A stretch of DNA of 16,801 nt from CAZXFA01 sp964640085 (GTDB lineage: Bacteria; Actinomycetota; UBA4738; HRBIN12), in contig CAZXFA010000044.1 in the NCBI GenBank assembly GCA_964640085.1, positions 1-16,801 on the forward strand. Direction: 5' to 3'. Under the pieces are notes generated by a model. The model worked only from the letters and a program-made list of their open reading frames with translations. It was not told the DNA's origin and did not search any database. Positions 1 through 5,692 of the stretch are shown piece after piece (the first letter of the stretch is position 1; every line of letters begins with the position of its first letter). The position numbers and the translations under genes were made by a program.

Positions 1-2
1 TC

Positions 3-593
3 CAGCAGCGGCAGGTGGTGCGGCTGCTCGCGTACTCGAGCATCGCCCAGGCCGGGTACATGCTCCTGCCATTCGCGCTGGTCTCGGCCGACGTGGGGGT
101 GAACCAGGACGCGTTCGCCGCCGCGGTCACCTATATCCTGATCTACGCGATCATGACGCTCGGCGCCTTCGCGGTGGTGATCGCCATGACCCGAGAGTCG
201 CGCGGGCTGTTGATCACGGACTTCGCCGGTCTGGGGCGACGCGCGCCGGTGCTGGCGGTCGCGATGACCGTCTTCATGGTCTCGCTGGCAGGGATCCCCC
301 CGACCGGTGGCTTCTGGGCCAAGTTCGTGGTCTTCAAGGTGGCGATCGAGGCCGGCGGGATCGGCGTCGCCCTCGCGATCGTGATGATCCTCAACTCCGT
401 GGTGAGCCTGTGGTACTACCTCGCCGTGCCGCGGCAGATGCTGTTCGTGGAGCCGGAGCTGGACCGACCCCTCCGGTCGCCGGCGCTGGTCGTGGCGGCG
501 ACGGTCCTCGCCATGGTCGCGATCGTCGCGGTGGGGGTCTGGCCCGAGCTCGTGGCGCGGTTCCCCCCGTTGTCGACCCTTGTGGGACCCTAG
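3..593 (+). CDS. nuoN: NADH-quinone oxidoreductase subunit N, C-terminal part (5' end outside window)
   Basis: Partial gene: the reading frame is open from base 3, so the true start lies upstream. NuoN is one of the antiporter-like membrane subunits of respiratory complex I, which couple quinone reduction to proton translocation. The visible part opens with RLLAYSSIAQAGYML, the conserved helix that follows the VKRLLAYSS motif of NuoN/NuoM/NuoL proteins. It continues with GIPPTGGFWAKF, a hallmark near the C-terminal third of NuoN. Several hydrophobic segments follow, ending in VVAATVLAMVAIVAVGVWPE, the usual last transmembrane helix. The gene ends at a TAG. NuoN is normally the last gene of the nuo operon, which fits with htpX beginning 75 bases later. 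The related subunits NuoL and NuoM are less likely because of the short C-terminal tail and the terminal position. Confidence 0.9.
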   Translation, partial: QQRQVVRLLAYSSIAQAGYMLLPFALVSADVGVNQDAFAAAVTYILIYAIMTLGAFAVVIAMTRESRGLLITDFAGLGRRAPVLAVAMTVFMVSLAGIPPTGGFWAKFVVFKVAIEAGGIGVALAIVMILNSVVSLWYYLAVPRQMLFVEPELDRPLRSPALVVAATVLAMVAIVAVGVWPELVARFPPLSTLVGP

Positions 594-668
594 GAGGGGA
601 GCAGCGCCGTGGAGGCCGGGGATCGGCCGCCCCGGGTCGGCGAACGCTCGCAGGAGGAGAGAACGACC

Positions 669-1535
669 ATGATCGGTCTGAACCGTGTGAAGACGTGGGT
701 GCTCATCGCGGCCCTCGGGGGCCTGTTCGTGCTGATCGGCGGGATGCTCGGCGGCCGGGGGGGGATGGTGGTCGCCCTCGCGATCGCGCTGGTCTTCAAC
801 TTCTCGATGTACTGGTTCAGCGACAAGATCGCGATCGCCACCACGCGCTCCAAGCCCGTGACCGAGCAGGAGTACCCGGACCTGTACCGGATCGTGCGCG
901 AGCTGGCCGAGACGAACCGGATGCCGATGCCACGGATCCACGTCTCGGAGATGGATCAGCCGAACGCCTTCGCGACCGGGCGGAACCCGGAGCACGCCGC
1001 CGTCTCCGTCACCCGGGGCATCCTGCGGATCCTGGACGAGCGCGAGCTCCGCGGGGTGCTCGCCCACGAGCTCTCTCACGTGGCCAACCGCGACATCCTG
1101 ATCAGCTCGGTCGCGGCCGCGATCGGCATGAGCATCACGTTCCTGGCCCGGTTCGCGCTGTGGTTCGGTCGGGGCGACAGCCGGGACAACCCGTTCGGCG
1201 CGTTCGGGTTGATCTTCGCCTGGCTCCTGGCCCCGCTGGCCGCCGCGGTCATCCAGATGGCCGTGAGCCGGTCCCGCGAGTACCAGGCCGACGAGTCCGG
1301 GGCGATCCTGTCGCGGGACCCGGAGGCGCTGGCGAGCGCGCTCCGGAAGCTCGAGGCGGCCGCCAAGCAGGTGCCGGTGCCGGCCAGCGTGAGCCCGGCC
1401 GAGGCGCACCTGTTCATCGTGAACCCCTTCCGGGGGCGGCAGGCCGCGGCGAGCCTGGCGAACCTGTTCTCGAGCCATCCGCCGACCGAGGCCCGCGTCG
1501 CCCGGCTGGACGAGATCCGGCGCCAGCTCGGCTGA
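669..1535 (+). CDS. htpX: Membrane zinc metalloprotease HtpX (M48 family)
   Basis: 288 residues, close to the usual HtpX length of about 285-295. HtpX is an inner-membrane protease that degrades misfolded or damaged membrane proteins, with its active site on the cytoplasmic side. Two hydrophobic segments lie near residues 10-50. The zinc motif HELSH (H133, E134, H137) is followed by ANRD. Two more membrane segments lie around 143-165 and 178-198, and the third zinc ligand is probably E204 in SREYQADE. The PNAFATG motif around residue 98 is also typical. The ATG at 669 was chosen because AGGAGGAG lies about nine bases upstream and the protein then begins just before the first helix. An in-frame GTG at 609, also preceded by a purine-rich stretch, would add 20 polar residues. 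The gene ends four bases before the stop of the convergent HAD gene. Confidence 0.94.
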   Translation: MIGLNRVKTWVLIAALGGLFVLIGGMLGGRGGMVVALAIALVFNFSMYWFSDKIAIATTRSKPVTEQEYPDLYRIVRELAETNRMPMPRIHVSEMDQPNAFATGRNPEHAAVSVTRGILRILDERELRGVLAHELSHVANRDILISSVAAAIGMSITFLARFALWFGRGDSRDNPFGAFGLIFAWLLAPLAAAVIQMAVSRSREYQADESGAILSRDPEALASALRKLEAAAKQVPVPASVSPAEAHLFIVNPFRGRQAAASLANLFSSHPPTEARVARLDEIRRQLG

Positions 1536-1539
1536 GCGC

Positions 1540-2193
1540 TCAAACGAGCTCGGAGAGCTCCCGGAGCGACCGGATCACCCGGTGCGCGCCCGACCCGACG
1601 TCGGCGGCCGGGTCCCGGGCGAGCAGCACGGCGCGCAACCCGAGCTCCGCCGCGCCGTCGCAGTACTGGACCTGATCGTCGACGAACGCCGCCTGGTGTG
1701 GGCGGGCGTCGAGGGCCTCAAGTGCCGCCAGGTAGATGGCCGGCTCCGGCTTGGCCGAACCGATCTCGAAGGACAGGATCACCGCATCGGTCTCCTCCTC
1801 AAGGCCGAGACGCTCGACCACCGCCCGCGTGCCGTGGTCGCAGTTGCTCACGATCGCGGTCCGGATCCCCCGATCGCGCAGCTCGCGCAGCACCGGGAGC
1901 GCGTCGTCCCAGAGGTGCACCCCGGTGGCCAGGAAGGTCTCGGTGCGCTCGGCCAGCCCCCGGATCGTCGTCGGGTCGGCATCCACCCCCGCGGCGTCGA
2001 GCACGGCGCGGAGGTCCCCCTCGATGGTGCCGAACGTCCCCAGGCTCCGCGCGTGGCGGGTCCGTACGTAGGCATCCAGCAGCGCGTCCCGGCCCACGCC
2101 GACCCGGCGTTCGACCTCCGTGCGCATCCTGGGCCACTCGGTCCAGGCGAGCGTGTCGTACAGGTCGATCAGGGCCGCCGAGATCGCGCTCAC
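1540..2193 (-). CDS. HAD-superfamily hydrolase (subfamily IA, dehalogenase-like motif I)
   Basis: 217 residues. Motif I is ALIDLYDTLAW near the N-terminus, motif II IVSNCDHG, motif III lysine SAKPEPAIY, and motif IV AAFVDDQVQYCDGA, all in the order expected for a haloacid-dehalogenase-fold hydrolase with an alpha-helical cap. In motif I the position two residues after the nucleophilic Asp is Tyr (D-L-Y-D-T), as in 2-haloacid dehalogenases and some uncharacterised relatives. In HAD phosphatases that position is the Asp acid/base. A normal phosphatase role is therefore less certain, although the Asp three residues after the nucleophile could matter. The start is a GTG overlapping the stop of the upstream decarboxylase gene (GTGA), so translation is probably coupled. 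The gene looks like the last of an aminotransferase-decarboxylase-HAD unit. Substrate unknown. Confidence 0.85.
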   Translation of the reverse strand: MSAISAALIDLYDTLAWTEWPRMRTEVERRVGVGRDALLDAYVRTRHARSLGTFGTIEGDLRAVLDAAGVDADPTTIRGLAERTETFLATGVHLWDDALPVLRELRDRGIRTAIVSNCDHGTRAVVERLGLEEETDAVILSFEIGSAKPEPAIYLAALEALDARPHQAAFVDDQVQYCDGAAELGLRAVLLARDPAADVGSGAHRVIRSLRELSELV

Positions 2194-3536
2194 GCCGTCG
2201 AGTCGAGGATCGCCCGGACGTGTTCGATCGTGGTCCGGGGGTTGACGAAGCACAGGCGGGCCACCTTCTCGCCCTCCCACGCGGTGGGCTGGACGAACCC
2301 GACCTGGTCGGCCAGCAGGCGCCGCCACCAAGCCTCGTAGTCCCCCGGGCCCCAGCCGAGCCGCCGGAACAGGACCACCGAGAGCTCCGGCTCCAGGACG
2401 AGCTCCAGGTGATCCCGCCGAGCGATCTCCTCGGCGGCGGCGCGCGTGATCGCGAGCACCGCCTCCACGGCGTCCCGGAAGGCGTCGGTCCCGTAGGTGG
2501 CGACCGCGAACCACAGGGGGAGCCCGCGGCCCCTTCGGGTGAGGTGGTGGGCGAAGTCGCTGGGGTTCCAGTCCCCGGTGGTGTTCAGCGAGTCCAGGTA
2601 CGAGGCGTCCTGGCGGTGGGCTGTGCGCGCGAGCTGCGGATCGCGGTACACGAGCGCGCACGAGTCGAACGGCGCGAACAGCCACTTGTGTGGGTCCACG
2701 ATGAAGGAGTCGGCATGCTCGACACCCGCGAATCGGTCCCGGACGGATGGCGCGAGCAGGCCCGCGCCCCCGTACGCGCCGTCGACGTGCATCCACAGGT
2801 CGTGGGCCGTGCAGACCTCGGCCACGCCGGTCAGGTCGTCGACCACCCCGGCGTTCGTGGAGCCCGCGCTCGTCACCACGGCGAACAGGCCCTCGGGGCC
2901 CCCGGGCTCGAGGGCTCGCGCCAGCCGCTCGCCGGTGAGGCGTCCGCACTCGTCGTGGGGGACGGCGAGCACGTCGACGTCCATCACCCGGGCCGCCGCC
3001 ACCACCGAGGAATGGGCGGTATCGGCGCAGGCGATCGTCCAGCGCGCCGGCGGGGTGCCGCGCGCCTGGGCGGCCGCATGGCGGGCGGCCACCAACGCAG
3101 ACAGGTTCCCCGCCGTCCCTCCCGAGACGAACACCCCGCCGGCGCCATCGGGCAGGCCGATCAGGTCGGCGATCCAGCGGAGCACCTGGTTCTCGGCCCA
3201 GACGGCGCCGGCCCCCTCGAGCCAGCTCCCCGCGTAGGTGGACGAGGCACTGATCGCGAGGTCGAAGAGCACGCTGGCCTTCGAGGGCGCCCCCGGCACG
3301 AACGCCAAGAAGGCCGGGTGGTCGCTCGAGATCGTGGCCGGAGCCAGGACCTCGGACCAGATCCGGAGCGCTTCACGCCCGCCGACCCCCTCGGCCGAGA
3401 TCGTCCGGCCGGCGAGCCGGTCGAGCTCCTCGGGAGGAAGCGGATGGTCCAGCGGCTGGGGGTTGGCGATCCGGCCGCGAGCATACGCAACCACGGACCG
3501 GGTCAGGGCCTCGGTCTCGTCATCGTAGTCGTGCAT
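2190..3536 (-). CDS. PLP-dependent group II amino-acid decarboxylase family protein
   Basis: 448 residues. It belongs to the aromatic-amino-acid/glutamate decarboxylase family (Pfam Pyridoxal_deC, fold type I), whose members remove the carboxyl group of an amino acid to give an amine and CO2. Visible landmarks in order are HPAFLAFVPGAPS near residue 73, the cofactor-binding FVSGGTAGNLSAL, HSSVVAAARV (cofactor-stacking His region), LWMHVDGAYGGAGLL with the Asp that contacts the pyridine nitrogen, and the Schiff-base lysine in IVDPHKWLF. The ATG at 3536 lies 22 bases after the stop of the aminotransferase gene with only a weak ribosome-binding site. The stop overlaps the HAD start. The substrate cannot be assigned: aromatic amino acids, glutamate, aspartate or diaminobutyrate are all handled by this family, and some relatives are aldehyde synthases rather than decarboxylases. 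Confidence 0.88.
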   Translation of the reverse strand: MHDYDDETEALTRSVVAYARGRIANPQPLDHPLPPEELDRLAGRTISAEGVGGREALRIWSEVLAPATISSDHPAFLAFVPGAPSKASVLFDLAISASSTYAGSWLEGAGAVWAENQVLRWIADLIGLPDGAGGVFVSGGTAGNLSALVAARHAAAQARGTPPARWTIACADTAHSSVVAAARVMDVDVLAVPHDECGRLTGERLARALEPGGPEGLFAVVTSAGSTNAGVVDDLTGVAEVCTAHDLWMHVDGAYGGAGLLAPSVRDRFAGVEHADSFIVDPHKWLFAPFDSCALVYRDPQLARTAHRQDASYLDSLNTTGDWNPSDFAHHLTRRGRGLPLWFAVATYGTDAFRDAVEAVLAITRAAAEEIARRDHLELVLEPELSVVLFRRLGWGPGDYEAWWRRLLADQVGFVQPTAWEGEKVARLCFVNPRTTIEHVRAILDSTA

Positions 3537-3558
3537 CCGGTCGAGGACCGCTCGGTCC

Positions 3559-4941
3559 CTACCGCGAGAGCTCGGCGCAGAACTCGCCGAACGCGTCGAT
3601 GTAGCGCTGGATGTCCTCCTCGGTGTGCTGCACCGAGATCGTCCACTGCTCCTCGTCGCCGGGGGTCATGAAGATCCCCCGGTTGGACATCCAGGTGAAC
3701 GACGCGTAGAAGAGCTCGGGGATAGTCTCCAGGAAGTCCCGGTAGTTGGACAGGGGCTCCTTCCGGTAGGAGACGCATCCCTTGGCCCCCAGGTCCACCG
3801 CGTGGGCGGGGACGTCGGCCTCGTCGATCGCCCGCTGGCAGCCCTCCGCCAGCATCGTTCCGAGCTTGCCGAGGTGGTCGTAGGCGTCCCGCGTGAGCAC
3901 CTCGGTCAGGGCGGTCAGACCGGCGGCCACCGACAGGGGATTGCCGTTGAACGTGCCCTGCTGGGCCGCGCCCTTGGTCACGAACTCCATGATCTGGGCC
4001 TCGCCACCGAACGCGCCCGTGGTGGCCCCGCCCCCGACCGCCTTGGCGAACGCCGCCAGGTGGGGCTTCACGCCGTATCGCTCCGCGGTCCCACCGTAGG
4101 CGATCGTGCCGCCGCACTTGACCTCGTCGTAGATCAGGATCGCCCCGTGCCTCTCGCACGCGTCGCGCAACGCTTGGAGATACCCGGGCTTGGGTGGAAC
4201 AAGGCCGATGTTCATCATCACCGGCTCGAGGATCACCGCGGCGATCTCGCCCGGGTTGTCGGCGAACGCCTGCTCGACCGCCCCGGGGTCGTTGAACGGG
4301 ACGACGATCACGGTCTCCCACAGCGCCTCGGGCACGCCCTTGGAGGTCGGGCGGGTCGTGTACCAGGCCTGTCCCTCGGCCCCGGTGGTGAACCGCATGT
4401 CCAGCACGTCGGCCTCCGGGACGACGGAGAACAGGAGCGAATCGTGGTGTCCGTGGTACGAGCCCTCCATCTTCACGACCTTGTCCCGGCCGGTCGCGGC
4501 TCGGGCCACCCGGAGGGCGTCCATCGTGGCTTCGGTCCCCGAGTTCACGAACCGCATCTGCTCGAGCTGGAACCGCTCGCAGATCGCTTCGGCCAGCGCC
4601 ACGGTCTTCTCGGTGGTCACGGCGAAGTGGATCCCCTGGTCGGCCACCGCCCGGATCGCCTCAACGATCTTCGGATGGGCGTGTCCCACCACGTTCACCC
4701 CGAACCCGCCGTGGAAGTCCACGTACTCGGCCCCGTCCACGTCCCAGACCCTCGAGCCCATGCCCCGCGCCAGGTACACGGGGTACGGGTCGCCGGCCTG
4801 GAAGTTGGACGCCACGCCGTTCGGCATGCTCCGCACGGCCCGCTCGAACAGGGCCTTGGAGCCCGTCGTGCGCTCGAGCAGCCGCTCGCCCTCCTTCTTC
4901 GCGATCTCGTTCGCTCGTGCCGTCAGGCTCTCTCGGTCCAC
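3559..4941 (-). CDS. Class III PLP aminotransferase, glutamate-1-semialdehyde-aminomutase-like
   Basis: 460 residues. Fold-type I class III aminotransferase related to HemL. Landmarks are MPNGVASNFQ (HemL-like N-terminal substrate region), VDFHGGFGVNVVGHAHP, FVNSGTEATMDALRVARAAT (phosphate-binding), GSYHGHHDS, AVILEPVMMN, the cofactor Asp in LIYDEVKCGG, and the Schiff-base lysine in FAKAVGGG followed by GAFGG. HemL usually has DEVMTGFR and GKxIGGG, so the changes here argue for a different substrate. The protein is also longer than typical HemL, with about 20 extra N-terminal residues. The GTG at 4941 was chosen because GGAGGT lies seven bases before it; an in-frame GTG at 4950 overlaps that site. 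This is the first gene of a probable operon with the decarboxylase and HAD genes. A true tetrapyrrole role is possible but not favoured, since no other hem gene is nearby. Confidence 0.85.
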   Translation of the reverse strand: MDRESLTARANEIAKKEGERLLERTTGSKALFERAVRSMPNGVASNFQAGDPYPVYLARGMGSRVWDVDGAEYVDFHGGFGVNVVGHAHPKIVEAIRAVADQGIHFAVTTEKTVALAEAICERFQLEQMRFVNSGTEATMDALRVARAATGRDKVVKMEGSYHGHHDSLLFSVVPEADVLDMRFTTGAEGQAWYTTRPTSKGVPEALWETVIVVPFNDPGAVEQAFADNPGEIAAVILEPVMMNIGLVPPKPGYLQALRDACERHGAILIYDEVKCGGTIAYGGTAERYGVKPHLAAFAKAVGGGATTGAFGGEAQIMEFVTKGAAQQGTFNGNPLSVAAGLTALTEVLTRDAYDHLGKLGTMLAEGCQRAIDEADVPAHAVDLGAKGCVSYRKEPLSNYRDFLETIPELFYASFTWMSNRGIFMTPGDEEQWTISVQHTEEDIQRYIDAFGEFCAELSR

Positions 4942-4962
4942 CCCTACCACCTCCGTGCGGGC

Positions 4963-4992
4963 AATCTACCGGCGGGAGCGAGGGGCAGGCAA
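4963..4992 (-). promoter_or_regulatory. Probable promoter of the aminotransferase-decarboxylase-HAD operon
   Basis: On the minus strand TTGCCT (4992-4987) is followed after 18 bases by TAGATT (4968-4963). Each matches four of six consensus positions for a housekeeping sigma factor. The -10 box ends about 22 bases before the chosen GTG start, leaving room for the GGAGGT ribosome-binding site. This is the only good -10/-35 pair I see in the 99 bases between this gene and yajQ. It is a pattern match only. Confidence 0.45.
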
Positions 4993-5040
4993 TCGGACGG
5001 TGTGGCGCGATGCGCCGCGGATGGGCGGACGGAACGGCCC

Positions 5041-5538
5041 TCAGGGCCGGAGGTTCACGAACTGGAGCGCGAGGTCGAAGTCCTGCTCCTTGACCGCCCG
5101 GATCACGGTCTGGAGCTCGTCCTTGGTCTTGCCGCTCACCCGGATCTGGTCCCCCTGGACCTGGGTCTGCACCTTGAGCTTGAGGCCCTTGATGAACTTC
5201 ACGAGCTCGCGGGCCTTGTCCTCGGAGATGCCGGTGTTCACGTTGACCGCCTGCTTGGACGTGCCCTTGGCGGCGGGCTGGATCGGTCCGAAACGGAGGG
5301 CCTTGAGGGGGATCTCGCGTCGGACGGCCTTCTCCTTCAGCACCTCGACCGCGGCCTTGAGCCGGTCCTCGGTGGAGGAGCGGAGCTCGATCAGGGTGTC
5401 GTCCTGGCTGATCGAGGTCCCCGTGTTCTTGAAATCGAACCGTTGAGCGACCTCGCGCCGGGTCTGGTCGACGGCGTTCGCGACCTCGGGCATCGAGACC
5501 TGCGACACGATGTCGAACGAGAACTGGTCCTTGGCCAT
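5041..5538 (-). CDS. yajQ: YajQ family nucleotide-binding protein (UPF0234/DUF520)
   Basis: 165 residues, the normal length for YajQ (about 160-165). It starts AKDQFSFDIVSQV and contains the family signatures EVANAVDQTRREVAQRFDF, the basic segment AVRREIPLKAL, and KLKVQTQVQGDQIRVSGK. It ends in DLALQFVNLRP, equivalent to the usual lPLQFxNFR tail. Family members have two ferredoxin-like domains, bind nucleotides or RNA, and one Xanthomonas member is a cyclic di-GMP-responsive transcription effector; the role here is not known. No Shine-Dalgarno sequence precedes the ATG. Instead a TAGGAT box lies six bases upstream, so the mRNA is probably leaderless. It is divergent from tRNA-Tyr, with both promoters packed into 50 bases. 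Confidence 0.95.
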   Translation of the reverse strand: MAKDQFSFDIVSQVSMPEVANAVDQTRREVAQRFDFKNTGTSISQDDTLIELRSSTEDRLKAAVEVLKEKAVRREIPLKALRFGPIQPAAKGTSKQAVNVNTGISEDKARELVKFIKGLKLKVQTQVQGDQIRVSGKTKDELQTVIRAVKEQDFDLALQFVNLRP

Positions 5539-5544
5539 GGCCGT

Positions 5545-5550
5545 ATCCTA
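5545..5550 (-). promoter_or_regulatory. -10 box for leaderless yajQ transcript
   Basis: TAGGAT on the minus strand fits TANNNT and ends six bases before the yajQ ATG. That places the transcription start at or within a base of the A of the start codon. The absence of any purine-rich ribosome-binding site between them supports leaderless translation, which is common in actinobacteria. Confidence 0.5.
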
Positions 5551-5569
5551 CCGGCGATCCAGGCCTTGC

Positions 5570-5575
5570 TATCCT
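5570..5575 (+). promoter_or_regulatory. Candidate -10 box of tRNA-Tyr
   Basis: TATCCT (four of six matches) lies 13 bases before the first base of tRNA-Tyr, a sensible distance for a short tRNA 5' leader. No convincing -35 box is seen because the upstream sequence is shared with the divergent yajQ promoter. Confidence 0.3.
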
Positions 5576-5588
5576 GCTAGGTGCTTCC

Positions 5589-5673
5589 GGGAGGGTGCCC
5601 GAGCGGCCAAAGGGAGCGGTCTGTAAAATCGCCGGCGTAGCCTACGGAGGTTCGAATCCTCCCCCTCCCACCA
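5589..5673 (+). tRNA. tRNA-Tyr (anticodon GTA), CCA encoded
   Basis: The acceptor strand GGGAGGG pairs with CCCTCCC near the 3' end, followed by discriminator A and an encoded CCA. The anticodon stem GCGGT/ATCGC encloses the loop CTGTAAA, giving anticodon GTA. A long variable arm (about 13 bases, CGGCGTAGCCTAC) marks a class II tRNA, as expected for bacterial tRNA-Tyr. The T arm is GGAGG-TTCGAAT-CCTCC. The gene lies between yajQ (divergent) and the 3' end of the importer-hydrolase operon (convergent, 19 bases away). Confidence 0.97.
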
Positions 5674-5692
5674 ACCGATCGGCTGGTTCCCG

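Noticed and set aside
609..668. Upstream GTG start for htpX at 609 with a purine-rich site before it
   Set aside because: It would add 20 polar residues before the first helix; the ATG at 669 has its own strong AGGAGGAG site and gives the normal family length.
410..1675. Long frames on the strand opposite to, or in other frames of, the genes (for example 410-1675, 3625-5580, 6179-8401 and 8122-9948 on plus)
   Set aside because: They are rich in Arg, Pro, Gly and His without domain motifs and lie over genes with clear motifs in another frame; this is the usual shadow effect in GC-rich DNA.
5004..5016. Hairpin GGCGC-gat-GCGCC downstream of yajQ as a terminator
   Set aside because: The stem has only five pairs with a three-base loop and no T-rich run follows on the minus strand; such hairpins are frequent by chance at this base composition.
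5671..5688. Near-palindrome CCAACCGATCGGCTGG at the tRNA-Tyr 3' end as a terminator or attachment site
   Set aside because: It is short, has one mismatch, no loop or T run, and I found no second copy or duplicated tRNA end elsewhere in the window and no integrase.
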